DNA of 38,806 nt from contig SFQZ01000019.1 in NCBI GenBank assembly GCA_004562915.1, positions 1 through 38,806 of the forward strand, read 5' to 3'. The notes beneath the pieces were generated by a model, which saw only the letters and a list, made by a program, of their open reading frames with translations, had not been told where the DNA came from and made no database searches. Positions 16,626 through 24,627 of the stretch are shown in pieces; the first letter of the stretch is position 1, and every line of letters begins with the position of its first letter. This stretch comes from a bacterium. Its GTDB lineage: Bacteria; Bacillota_A; Clostridia; Lachnospirales; Lachnospiraceae. The position numbers and the translations under genes are program-made.

Positions 16626-17066
16626 TCATTCTAAAGGCTCCTGATCGGTTAAATATTCTTCATATACCCAACCTTCCTGTTCTTCGTATTGTATCTTTAT
16701 CCAACTTCTCTCCTGACCCAATTTTTCAACTTTCTGACCGGTAGTGAGAGTTCCCAGTATTTGTTCTTTATTCCCTGCACCGGCTCTTACATTGACCGGA
16801 GATATACAGTATATCCATTCCTTTTCCTCTTCCATAGGTGTAGGTTCTGGCGTATTTGTCGGCTGCGGCGTTTCACTTGCTTTTGGTTCAACCGTAGGAT
16901 CTGAAATCGATACTTTTGGTCCATCATTTCTGACTGTGTCCGCACTGTTCACCGATAAAATATCTTTTATCACATCCCATGTATTACATCCCGAACAGCA
17001 TGATACAAACAAAAGCATCACTACCAGAAAGATGATCAATTTTCTTATAAAGAACTTATTTTTCAC
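16626..17066 (-). CDS. SH3-domain lipoprotein
   Basis: A 146-residue secreted protein. It starts with GTG (AGGAGG six bases upstream), has a basic N-terminus and hydrophobic segment (residues 10-23), then a lipobox ending in CSGC, so it is probably a lipoprotein. A Thr/Pro-rich linker (ETPQPTNTPEPTP) leads to a bacterial SH3 domain (about 84-140: SPVNVRAGAGNKEQILGTL, then GQKVEKLG and WIKIQYEEQEGWV). Such domains bind peptidoglycan peptides. It is the first gene of the operon with the epimerase-like protein and the carboxypeptidase, fitting a wall-associated role. Confidence 0.85.
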   Translation of the reverse strand: MKNKFFIRKLIIFLVVMLLFVSCCSGCNTWDVIKDILSVNSADTVRNDGPKVSISDPTVEPKASETPQPTNTPEPTPMEEEKEWIYCISPVNVRAGAGNKEQILGTLTTGQKVEKLGQERSWIKIQYEEQEGWVYEEYLTDQEPLE

Positions 17067-17136
17067 ATTTACCTCCTGTTTTCTTAATCAACTGACTTTA
17101 TAATAGAATACTACAAACAGCACAGAAAAGCCAGAG

Positions 17137-17167
17137 AAAAAAAGGATTCGGCATGATTCCCGAATCC
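17137..17167 (-). terminator. Rho-independent terminator of the small membrane protein gene
   Basis: On the minus strand GGATTCGG (17160-17167) pairs with CCGAATCC (17144-17151) across a seven-base loop and is followed directly by seven T residues. It lies 13 bases past the stop. Confidence 0.9.
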
Positions 17168-17179
17168 CCTGCAGATATG

Positions 17180-17374
17180 TTAGTATATAAAAAGCGTATT
17201 CATAAATCCCAACACTCCAAAAAACACCAGCAGTAAAAAGCAAATCTGAATGCTTTTGATAAAGGTACCCTCTCCTTTACCTCTGACCACCACACGCACA
17301 CAGCCTGCTGCCAGAAGTCCCAGAAGAAACACGCAGAAAAAAATCAGAACCCGCACATAAATCTTCCCACTCAT
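17180..17374 (-). CDS. Small two-helix membrane protein, unknown function
   Basis: A 64-residue protein with two predicted membrane helices: IYVRVLIFFCVFLLGLLAAG (about 5-24) and SIQICFLLLVFFGVLGFMNTL (about 40-60), joined by a short positively charged loop (VVVRGKGEG). By the positive-inside rule the loop faces the cytoplasm. The ATG at 17374 is chosen for AAAGGAG upstream; an in-frame ATG 75 bases earlier has none. It has its own terminator. I do not recognise the family; the good ribosome site and terminator argue that it is a real gene. Confidence 0.7.
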   Translation of the reverse strand: MSGKIYVRVLIFFCVFLLGLLAAGCVRVVVRGKGEGTFIKSIQICFLLLVFFGVLGFMNTLFIY

Positions 17375-17556
17375 AACATTTCTCCTTTCCTGCAGTGCTT
17401 CTCGTTTTTTTCTATATAATAGATGATGATACCGACGAATTTGTTGCATATTTTTTTAAGTTTTTCTTATTTTTTGTGTTTGCTGTCATCCTTTTCCTTT
17501 TCTTTCTCAAGTATACCGTCCAAATCTTAAAAACTTTTCAAAAAGTTGTGTCAAAG

Positions 17557-17585
17557 TTGCAATTTTTATTTAGCTGATTTAAAAT
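17557..17585 (+). promoter_or_regulatory. Sigma-A promoter of the MATE gene
   Basis: TTGCAA (17557-17562) and TAAAAT (17580-17585) are spaced by exactly 17 bases, the same pair of hexamers as at rpmB. It implies a start near 17592 and an untranslated leader of about 127 bases. Confidence 0.65.
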
Positions 17586-17591
17586 AATGTA

Positions 17592-17718
17592 AGATTATGG
17601 AAGCTGCTTGCAGCGAAAAAGCCGTAATCACCTTTGAGCCCCCATCATTGTATGCAACACTCTGCGCACAGTTTTTTGCGGATAAATCATTATTCTTTAA
17701 TATACAGGAGAAATATTC
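17592..17718 (+). promoter_or_regulatory. Structured 5' leader of the MATE gene
   Basis: The predicted transcript opens at once with a two-tier hairpin. GATTATGG (17593-17600) pairs with CCGTAATC (17622-17629, one G-U pair). Inside it GCTG/CAGC (17603-17614) closes a CUUG tetraloop, with a purine-rich GAAAAAG bulge on the 3' side. A further weak CGCA/TGCG helix (17664-17680) lies downstream before the AGGAG site. It matches no riboswitch I can recall. A regulatory function is inferred only from structure and unusual leader length. Confidence 0.45.
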
Positions 17719-19083
17719 ATGATAACCTCAGGAGAAACGAACGATTTCAGTCAGGGAAGTGTAAAAGAAAATATTCTTCGGCTGGCAGGTCCTATGACAC
17801 TTGCTCAGCTCATCAATCTTTTATACAATATTATTGACCGGATGTACATCGGACATCTTCCGGAAAATGCCACATTGGCTCTCACAGGTCTGGGACTTAC
17901 CTTTCCGATCCTTATGCTGGTTACTGCCTTTTCCAATCTGTTTGGTATGGGAGGTGCTCCACTGTTTTCCATTGCAAGAGGACGACAGGAGGAAGAGCGT
18001 GCTTCAGATATTATGGGCACTACCTTTACCATGCTGCTTTTATCCGGTGTACTTCTTACAGTAATCGGACTATTGATCAAAGAACCTCTGCTTTATCTTT
18101 TTGGCGCCAGTGATCAGACTTTTCCCTATGCCGATCAGTACCTTTCGATTTATCTTCTTGGAAGTACATTCGTAATGTTCAGCCTGGGAATGAATAACTT
18201 CATCAATGCACAGGGATTTGCAAGGAAAGGAATGTTGACAGTACTGATCGGAGCCGTTTTAAATATTCTGCTGGATCCTTTATTTATCTTTGTGCTGCAT
18301 ATGGGGGTTCAGGGTGCCGCTCTTGCCACAATTATTTCACAGTTATTTTCAGCTCTCTGGATACTTCGCTTTCTCACCGGGAAAGAGGCTGTCATCCGTC
18401 TGAAAAAAAACAGCCTGAAAGTACATCTTCCTCTGCTAAAAGAAATTGTGGCACTGGGTACTTCCGGCTTCGTTATGTCATTTACAAACAGTGCTGTACA
18501 GATTGTCTGCAATGCAACTCTCCAGAATTTCGGAGGCGATATCTATGTGGGAGTTATGACTGTGATCAACTCCATCCGGGAAGTGGTATCCATGCCGGTC
18601 CAGGGTATTACCAACGCATCACAGCCTGTACTTGGCTACAACTTTGGTGCGAAAGAATATCGAAGAGTAAAAGAAGGCATCAAATTTATGTCCGTAACCT
18701 GCATCATATATACTACAGCGATCTGGATTATCCTTCTTTTATTTCCAAGACCATTTATCCATATATTTAACAGTAACTCACAGCTGTTAAAGCTGGGTGT
18801 TCCTTCCATGACCATCTACTTTTTCGGATTTTTTATGATGTCTCTGCAGTTTTCCGGACAATCCACATTTGTAGCGCTAGGACGTTCCAAAAATGCGGTC
18901 TTCTTTTCTCTTTTCCGCAAAGTAATCATCGTCATACCTCTGACGCTCATTCTTCCCCATATTGGGGGACTCGGTGTGAATGGAGTATTTCTTGCAGAAC
19001 CCATATCTAATTTTATTGGAGGAACGGCCTGCTTTGTGACCATGCTGCGAACTGTGTGGCCTATGCTTTCTGATCGTAAATAG
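17719..19083 (+). CDS. MATE family multidrug/Na+ efflux transporter
   Basis: A 454-residue inner-membrane antiporter with the expected twelve hydrophobic segments in two homologous halves. It begins with a short hydrophilic segment and SVKENILRLAGPMTLAQLIN, followed by LYNIIDRMYIGHL, the standard MATE opening. GMGGAPLFSIARG in the N-half and MPVQGITNASQPVLGYNFGA opening the C-half are typical of the DinF/MepA-like branch. Such proteins export cationic drugs, dyes or metabolites in exchange for Na+ or H+; the substrate cannot be told from sequence. CAGGAG precedes the ATG. It is monocistronic, preceded by a 127-base structured leader and followed by a large palindrome. Confidence 0.95.
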   Translation: MITSGETNDFSQGSVKENILRLAGPMTLAQLINLLYNIIDRMYIGHLPENATLALTGLGLTFPILMLVTAFSNLFGMGGAPLFSIARGRQEEERASDIMGTTFTMLLLSGVLLTVIGLLIKEPLLYLFGASDQTFPYADQYLSIYLLGSTFVMFSLGMNNFINAQGFARKGMLTVLIGAVLNILLDPLFIFVLHMGVQGAALATIISQLFSALWILRFLTGKEAVIRLKKNSLKVHLPLLKEIVALGTSGFVMSFTNSAVQIVCNATLQNFGGDIYVGVMTVINSIREVVSMPVQGITNASQPVLGYNFGAKEYRRVKEGIKFMSVTCIIYTTAIWIILLLFPRPFIHIFNSNSQLLKLGVPSMTIYFFGFFMMSLQFSGQSTFVALGRSKNAVFFSLFRKVIIVIPLTLILPHIGGLGVNGVFLAEPISNFIGGTACFVTMLRTVWPMLSDRK

Positions 19084-19096
19084 GTGAAAGTAGTGA

Positions 19097-19178
19097 GGCT
19101 GATAACAGTATATCCCGTGTATGAATGGTATTGGGAAAACGACCTGCCATGCATACACGGGATATACTGTTATCAGCC
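19097..19178. repeat. Perfect 27-bp inverted repeat between convergent genes
   Basis: Bases 19097-19123 (start GGCTGATAACAG, centre TATATCCCGTG) are the exact reverse complement of 19152-19178. The 28-base loop contains a small ATGG/CCAT stem at its base, and the flanks (GTGAAAGTA / TACTTTAC) continue the pairing imperfectly. It lies between the ends of the MATE gene and malQ. It could work as a two-way terminator, but no U-run follows either arm, so a mobile palindromic repeat is also possible. Confidence 0.9.
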
Positions 19179-19235
19179 AATTTACTTTACTGGTTATACG
19201 AATCAGAAGAGGGCTAACCAATGATATACACATTT

Positions 19236-20702
19236 TTAGTTACGTTCAGTTACTTCTATAATCGTTTTGATTAGTTCTTCCGATTTTTCTATCTCTTCAA
19301 ATCCGGTTATTCTCCACTCCCAGTTGGGACTTCCTGTGGTTCCGGGACGATTGATTCTTGCTTCATCTCCCAGATCAAGGATATCCTGAACGGTAATCAC
19401 GGAAAGTTGGGCAATACTCTGAAATACCGCATGAATAAATCGATGACCCAGCTTTTCTTCCATACAATTTTTCTCTTTCAGAAGTTCATTCACTTCTTTC
19501 TGTGTTTCCTCTGCTTTGCTCAGATACCATCCTTTGATCGTCTGGTTGTCATGGGTACCGGTATACAGAATCAGATTTTCTCTGTCCGGAAAATCATTAT
19601 TTTTCTCATCCGGATCAAGAGAGAACTGATATACTTTCATTCCTTTAAATCCAAAATGATCTCTCAACACACCAACTTCCGGACGAAGATCTCCCAGATC
19701 CTCGATTACGATCTCAATATCCGGGTAGAGTGCAAGAAGATGATCAAATACATCATAACCCGGAGCCTCGATCCATTCGCCTTCAATAGCGGTCGGACAG
19801 CTTGACGGAATCTTCCAATATGTATCAAAAGCCCGGAAATGATCGATACGGACAATATCAAACAAGGTCTGATTGTAGCCGATTCGTTCCATCCAGAACT
19901 GATAATCGGTTTCTTTCAGATATTCCCAATCATAGATCGGGTTACCCCATCTCTGACCTGTCGGGCTGAAATAATCCGGCGGAACACCAGCAATATAGGT
20001 CGGGCGAAAATTTTCATCCAGCAGGAAACATTTACTGTTTGCCCATACATCCAGAGAATCAATTCCCACATAAAACGGAACGTCACCCATGATTTTAATT
20101 CCGAGAGCATTTACATATTCTTTCAGTTCCATCCACTGACAGTAAAATGTATATTGCAGAAACATCTGAAACAGAATTTCCTCTTCCTCCTCCGGTGTAA
20201 ACTCTCTGTCTCTGTTTGTCATCCAAAGCTTATCTTCTTCTTTCCAGTCAAGCCAGCATTTTCTGTCATTTTTCCATTTCAGCATATAGAATACACCGTA
20301 TTGATATACCCATTCCTGAGATGCAAACTCTTCATAGCTTTCATCCGGCTCAAATCTTCTGAAAGCTTTTCGTAGAAACTCATCCTTATAATTTCTCACT
20401 GCATCATAATCAATCTGCTGGCTGTCTTTGCGAAATTCTCCCGGCGCTTCATCCAACAGTCCATCGTCTGCCAGTTTTTCCAGACTGATATAGATTGGAT
20501 CTCCGGCATAAGAAGAATATGGCTGGTATGGAGAATTTCCATATCCCAGCGGATTCAAAGGAAGAATCTGCCACACTCCAAATCCCATACGGCTGATCTG
20601 ATCTGCAAAGGCATACGCCTCTTTCCCAAAATCTCCCACTCCGTAACTGGAAGGCAATGATGCTATCGGCATCAAAATTCCAGCCTGTCTTTTCTTATTC
20701 AT
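19236..20702 (-). CDS. malQ: 4-alpha-glucanotransferase (amylomaltase, GH77)
   Basis: Transfers alpha-1,4-glucan segments between maltodextrins in the cytoplasm, releasing glucose. It has 488 residues, the usual length. Motifs: GILMPIASLPSSYGVGDFG at the N-terminus, WQILPLNPLGYGNSPYQ, KIMGDVPFYVGIDSLDVWA, the nucleophile Asp287 in DIVRIDHFRAF, acid/base Glu334 in VIEDLG, and Asp385 in TGTHDNQT. The C-terminus RINRPGTTGSPNWEWRI is canonical. An AAAGGAGG site precedes the ATG. It follows topB by 52 bases and may be read from the same operon. With GlgB further along it indicates glycogen or maltodextrin metabolism. Confidence 0.97.
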   Translation of the reverse strand: MNKKRQAGILMPIASLPSSYGVGDFGKEAYAFADQISRMGFGVWQILPLNPLGYGNSPYQPYSSYAGDPIYISLEKLADDGLLDEAPGEFRKDSQQIDYDAVRNYKDEFLRKAFRRFEPDESYEEFASQEWVYQYGVFYMLKWKNDRKCWLDWKEEDKLWMTNRDREFTPEEEEEILFQMFLQYTFYCQWMELKEYVNALGIKIMGDVPFYVGIDSLDVWANSKCFLLDENFRPTYIAGVPPDYFSPTGQRWGNPIYDWEYLKETDYQFWMERIGYNQTLFDIVRIDHFRAFDTYWKIPSSCPTAIEGEWIEAPGYDVFDHLLALYPDIEIVIEDLGDLRPEVGVLRDHFGFKGMKVYQFSLDPDEKNNDFPDRENLILYTGTHDNQTIKGWYLSKAEETQKEVNELLKEKNCMEEKLGHRFIHAVFQSIAQLSVITVQDILDLGDEARINRPGTTGSPNWEWRITGFEEIEKSEELIKTIIEVTERN

Positions 20703-20754
20703 AAAGCCTCCTTTCTGAAATCAACTGCCCATCCATGAACAGTTTTTCTGCCTG

Positions 20755-22959
20755 TTATCCATCCAGGCGTATATTTTTAAGCGCATCCGCAAAAGCACTG
20801 TTGACAGATGCTTTTGCTTCTCTCTGCTGCTTTTTCATATAAGCGGCTACATCTTTTTTTGAAACCCCGCCGCCTTCTTTTTTCCGTCTCTCCTGGAATT
20901 TGGAAAGGCGTTCTTTATGCCCGCAGGTACATACAAACATACTGTCGTCTCCCTTACCGACCATCTCCATCTTTTTATGACAGACCGGACAACGGGCATT
21001 AGTCACTCGTGACACCGTTTCCCGATAACCACATTCCCGATCCTGACAGACCAGCAGTTTTGCATTTTTCCCATTCACCGCCAATAGTCGCTTGCCGCAT
21101 TGAGGACACTTTTTATTCGTCAGATTATCATGGCGGAAAGTTCCCTGCTCTGTTTTGATTTCTCCAAGAATATCCCTTGTATATTGCCGGATATCCTCCA
21201 TAAATTTTTTATCATCCAGGCTGCCTTTGGAGATCCGTGACAACTTCATCTCCCAGTCCGCAGTTAGTTCCGGCTTTTTCAAATCCTCTGGTACAAGTTC
21301 TAAAAGCTGTTTTCCCTTGGATGTAATAAAAATATCCTTTCCTTTCTTTTCCAGTAAAAAACTGTTAAACAGCTTTTCAATAATATCTGCTCTTGTTGCC
21401 ACCGTTCCTAAGCCGCCTGTCTCACCCAGCGTTTTTGCCATAGCTTTATCACCGGATTCCATATACTTAACAGGATTTTCCATAGCGGAAAGCAAAGTAG
21501 CTTCCGTAAAACGGGAAGGCGGAGAGGTCTTTCCTTCTTTTAGCACATATTGCACATCTGAAAATGTCTGTCCCTGCTCCCACTTTGGAAGTGTCTGTCC
21601 TTTCAACTCTGTTTCTATATCCGCCGAATCCTCTTTCTCATCTTCTTCGAACTCATATACCTGGCGAAAACCAGCCTGTAATATAACATTTCCTCTGGCA
21701 ATCAAATGTTCTCCGGCACACTCAGCTATCAGCGTTGTCTCTTCATAAATGCATGGAGGATAAAGCACACTCAGGAATCTTCTCACGACCAGATCATATA
21801 TTTTTCTCTCTTCAGAACTCATATGCGTCAGATCCACAAACTGCTCGGTAGGAATAATTGCATGATGATCTGATACCTTGCTGTTATCCACAAAAAACAG
21901 CTTCTTCCGGCTCCAGTTTTCTCCTCTTAGCTGTCCGGTCAGTTTTCGATAAGGACCAACGCCACAGGCATTCAGCCTTTCTGAAATCGTATCCGCCACA
22001 TCGAATGTCAGATAACGGGAATCTGTCCTTGGATAGGTCAGCACCTTATGATTTTCATAAAGCCGCTGCATAATATTTAGTGTTTCCTTTGCCGAATATC
22101 CAAACCGTTTATTTGCGTCTCTTTGTAGTTCCGTAAGATCATAAAGTAAAGGCGGGAATGATCTTTTCTCTTTCTTTTCCACTTTTTGAATCGTCAGAGT
22201 TCCTTTTTTCATCTGCTCAAGGATTTTCTCCATACGCTCTTTCTGAAACGATCGAAAACTTCCTGATTTCTCCTCTTTCCACGTAAATGTCACTCCGTTT
22301 ACTCTGGCAGAAATCCCATAGTAAGTCTCCGGAACAAACTTTTTGATTTCTTCTTCTCTCCGTGCGATCATGGCTAGGGTCGGTGTCTGCACCCTGCCGC
22401 AGGACAGCTGTGCATTGTACTTACAGGTCAGTGCCCTGGTGGCATTGATTCCCACCAGCCAGTCTGCCTCCGCACGGGATACTGCCGCATGATACAGATT
22501 ATCATATTCTCTGGCATCTCTAAGGTGAGAAAATCCCTCACGAATCGCCTTGTCTGTCACCGAAGAGATCCACAAGCGGCGGCATGGTTTTCGATTTCCG
22601 GCTTTTTTCAGAATCCACCTTGCAACCAGTTCTCCTTCTCTTCCGGCATCTGTGGCTATTACAATATCTTTTATATCATTTCTGTGTATCTGGCTTTTTA
22701 CTGTCTGATACTGCTTTCCGGTCTGACGGATTACTTCTATCTCCAGCTTCTCCGGCATGATCGGAAGGTCTTCCATTTTCCATTCTTTATATTTTCCATC
22801 GTAGCCTTCCGGATCCTTTAGTGTAATCAGGTGACCCATTCCCCAGGTCACCACATATTCGTTTCCTTCCATGTATCCGTTTGTCTTCTTGGAACACTTC
22901 AGAACCCGGGCAATATCACGTCCCACCGAAGGCTTTTCTGCTATTACCAGTGTTTTCAT
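20755..22959 (-). CDS. topB: DNA topoisomerase III
   Basis: A type IA topoisomerase that decatenates replicated DNA through a transient 5'-phosphotyrosine. It has 734 residues. The Toprim domain shows AEKPSVGRDIARVL (E8) and IATDAGREGELVARW (D104). The catalytic Tyr309 is in VLTYPRTDSRYL, and SCGRVQTPTLAMI is typical. The C-terminus carries a Cys4 zinc finger (CPQCGKRL...CQDRECGY), a second set (CPVCHKKMEMV...CTCGH), and a basic end. The start overlaps the upstream ATP-grasp gene by four bases (ATGA). Chromosomal TopB of this kind is common in Lachnospiraceae; nothing around it indicates a conjugative element. Confidence 0.97.
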   Translation of the reverse strand: MKTLVIAEKPSVGRDIARVLKCSKKTNGYMEGNEYVVTWGMGHLITLKDPEGYDGKYKEWKMEDLPIMPEKLEIEVIRQTGKQYQTVKSQIHRNDIKDIVIATDAGREGELVARWILKKAGNRKPCRRLWISSVTDKAIREGFSHLRDAREYDNLYHAAVSRAEADWLVGINATRALTCKYNAQLSCGRVQTPTLAMIARREEEIKKFVPETYYGISARVNGVTFTWKEEKSGSFRSFQKERMEKILEQMKKGTLTIQKVEKKEKRSFPPLLYDLTELQRDANKRFGYSAKETLNIMQRLYENHKVLTYPRTDSRYLTFDVADTISERLNACGVGPYRKLTGQLRGENWSRKKLFFVDNSKVSDHHAIIPTEQFVDLTHMSSEERKIYDLVVRRFLSVLYPPCIYEETTLIAECAGEHLIARGNVILQAGFRQVYEFEEDEKEDSADIETELKGQTLPKWEQGQTFSDVQYVLKEGKTSPPSRFTEATLLSAMENPVKYMESGDKAMAKTLGETGGLGTVATRADIIEKLFNSFLLEKKGKDIFITSKGKQLLELVPEDLKKPELTADWEMKLSRISKGSLDDKKFMEDIRQYTRDILGEIKTEQGTFRHDNLTNKKCPQCGKRLLAVNGKNAKLLVCQDRECGYRETVSRVTNARCPVCHKKMEMVGKGDDSMFVCTCGHKERLSKFQERRKKEGGGVSKKDVAAYMKKQQREAKASVNSAFADALKNIRLDG

Positions 22960-24302
22960 TCTTTTTCTTCCTTCAGAACCAATGTGGCAACTGCCCGTTC
23001 GTTGTACTGAGAGGAAATGATTCCTCCTGTAGAAAGTCTGGAGTAAATTCCTGCAAATTCCCCATTATATACATACAGTCCCGACATATTTGTATATGGA
23101 TGGAACTGTGGATGAGAATCACGGAAACAGATATTATCTGTCCGATACGGATGGTAATACTCCTGATAAATATAATTTTTATTCCAGTGTCTGTGAACAA
23201 TATCTTCCCAGTCATCCTCACTGTAATCAATCCCTGCAAATACCCCTCTGGAGGCATAGGAATCCAATGGTTTAATGATCCAGCGGTCTTTTTCGTCCAG
23301 AATCTCATCCATCCGACAAAAACGGTCGTCCATCAGATTGGTATATGGTATATGCTCCGTCACAAACTTCTGCTCTTCTTCTGTAAGCAAACCCATGGTT
23401 GCCTTTTCTCTCAATACCTTAAACAGCCATTTGTTATGCGGAATCTGTGTGCAGATGGAACCCATTACACATACGTTCTGATCTTTAACAGCCTGGATAA
23501 ACGGCTGTATCTCGTCATAATGAGCCATAATATCACAGGTTACAGCTCTTCGGTAAATCAGATCAATGGGATGTCCTGCCGCTGAATATAAAACTCCATC
23601 TCTGTATGTCATATCACGGATATTACAGATCTCCGTTTCATATCCCGCTTTCCGGAATCGTTTGGCGAATTCTTCAAATTCATTAACACAGCAGTGATCC
23701 ATGAAATCCGTAATGACAATATAAGGATGCTCCACTTTTTTCTCATAAGTATCATAAAGTTTCATAAAGCTATCCACCAGACTGTCATAAAGTTCAAATG
23801 TAGAGAAAGAATATTTCTTCAGCATTTCCTGATGGACATCATTTAATGCCAGTGCCTGATTTAATACATAATCCTCATTCATAGCACTGGTTCCATCGGT
23901 ATTAATTTCACAGAATTTAAAATCCCATGTTTCTTCGTTAAAAAATATATCAAATCTTGCTACCGGAAGCAGAGAATCGTAGAGATTCGGTACCAGAATC
24001 AATTCTTCCAGTTCTTTTGAAAACGGAAAATACTTTCTATAAGCCGGATTATCAATATATTCACGAATTACTTTTGTTAAAATACTGTAGGTTGTCTTTA
24101 CAATCCAACGAAAATATTCAATCTCTTTTTCTGTAAAAATCTTTGGAATATGAAGGGTATGCACCACAAGCCCGTTATAAGCCGCCGTGGAATGATCCAG
24201 ATATTCCTTGATCGCAGCACCGGATGCCTGACACTCTTCTTCATGCTCCAGAATATATTGCTTATATTCATTTTCTATTTGATGCATTTTCTCACTTTTC
24301 AT
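22956..24302 (-). CDS. Circularly permuted ATP-grasp protein (glutathionylspermidine synthase-like)
   Basis: A 448-residue cytoplasmic protein. Recognisable segments are ARFDIFFNEETWDFKFCEIN followed by TDGTSAMNED, IIKPLDSYASRGVFAG (ATP-grasp nucleotide loop), YIYQEYYHP, and a C-terminal GLYVYNGEFAGIYSRLSTGG with QYNERAVATLVL. This set matches the glutathionylspermidine synthase / circularly permuted ATP-grasp superfamily, whose members join a carboxylate to an amine with ATP. Substrates are unknown; a peptide or polyamine ligase role is plausible but unproved, and the amidase half of true glutathionylspermidine synthase is absent. It is the first gene of an operon with topB (4-base overlap) and probably malQ. 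AAAGAGGA lies upstream of the ATG. Confidence 0.82.
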   Translation of the reverse strand: MKSEKMHQIENEYKQYILEHEEECQASGAAIKEYLDHSTAAYNGLVVHTLHIPKIFTEKEIEYFRWIVKTTYSILTKVIREYIDNPAYRKYFPFSKELEELILVPNLYDSLLPVARFDIFFNEETWDFKFCEINTDGTSAMNEDYVLNQALALNDVHQEMLKKYSFSTFELYDSLVDSFMKLYDTYEKKVEHPYIVITDFMDHCCVNEFEEFAKRFRKAGYETEICNIRDMTYRDGVLYSAAGHPIDLIYRRAVTCDIMAHYDEIQPFIQAVKDQNVCVMGSICTQIPHNKWLFKVLREKATMGLLTEEEQKFVTEHIPYTNLMDDRFCRMDEILDEKDRWIIKPLDSYASRGVFAGIDYSEDDWEDIVHRHWNKNYIYQEYYHPYRTDNICFRDSHPQFHPYTNMSGLYVYNGEFAGIYSRLSTGGIISSQYNERAVATLVLKEEKE

Positions 24303-24356
24303 AACAATGTCCTCTTTCTTTTACTCTCCACTCAATCTTCTCAAATAATCAAATTT

Positions 24357-24384
24357 ATTATAACATGATTCTTTTGGATGTCTA
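24357..24384 (-). promoter_or_regulatory. Strong sigma-A promoter for the ATP-grasp / topB / malQ unit
   Basis: On the minus strand TATAAT (24357-24362) carries a TGT extension and lies 16 bases from TAGACA (24379-24384, five of six). The predicted start near 24350 lies about 50 bases before the start codon. It is divergent from the tRNA promoter 45 bases away. Confidence 0.7.
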
Positions 24385-24428
24385 TAAAAATCATTGTACA
24401 TCTTTATAAGAATTTTATAAATTCTCTA

Positions 24429-24457
24429 TTGACAAAACATAATTTTATAATTATAAT
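24429..24457 (+). promoter_or_regulatory. Perfect consensus sigma-A promoter of tRNA-Thr
   Basis: TTGACA (24429-24434), exactly 17 bases, then TATAAT (24452-24457). All twelve consensus positions match, as expected for a stable-RNA gene. The predicted start lies about seven bases before the mature tRNA. Confidence 0.92.
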
Positions 24458-24470
24458 TTAACACGGATTT

Positions 24471-24543
24471 GCTGAAATAGCTCAGTCGGTAGAGCACTTC
24501 ACTCGTAATGAAGGGGTCGTGAGTTCGAGTCTCATTTTCAGCT
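24471..24543 (+). tRNA. tRNA-Thr (anticodon CGT)
   Basis: A 73-base cloverleaf. The acceptor stem GCTGAAA pairs with TTTCAGC, the D-arm is GCTC...GAGC, the anticodon stem CTTCA/TGAAG encloses loop CTCGTAA (anticodon CGT, reading ACG), and the T-arm is CGTGA-GTTCGAG-TCTCA (one wobble pair). The discriminator base is T and no CCA is encoded. It stands alone, with its own consensus promoter and terminator, at the left edge of an AT-rich accessory block. Confidence 0.96.
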
Positions 24544-24549
24544 GATATG

Positions 24550-24600
24550 TTAAGGGCAAAAATTGGTTAGTACCGATTTTTGCCCTTAATAATTATTTTT
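24550..24600. terminator. Terminator after tRNA-Thr, shared with the convergent ABC operon
   Basis: A 17-base arm (24550-24566, TTAAGGGCAAAAATTGG) pairs with 24573-24589 with one G-U, over a six-base loop. T-rich sequence follows on the plus strand, and A-rich sequence precedes it, so it probably also ends the minus-strand operon. Confidence 0.9.
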
Positions 24601-24627
24601 CATATATTTTTGCTTCAATTATCAATC

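Noticed and set aside
17583..17694. Long-range AATAATG/CATTATT pairing that would close the MATE leader as a multi-branch RNA
   Set aside because: The 5' arm overlaps the -10 of the best promoter, so it would not be in the transcript.
22881..23585. 234-codon plus-strand frame
   Set aside because: Antisense to the topB start and the ATP-grasp gene; no recognisable protein.
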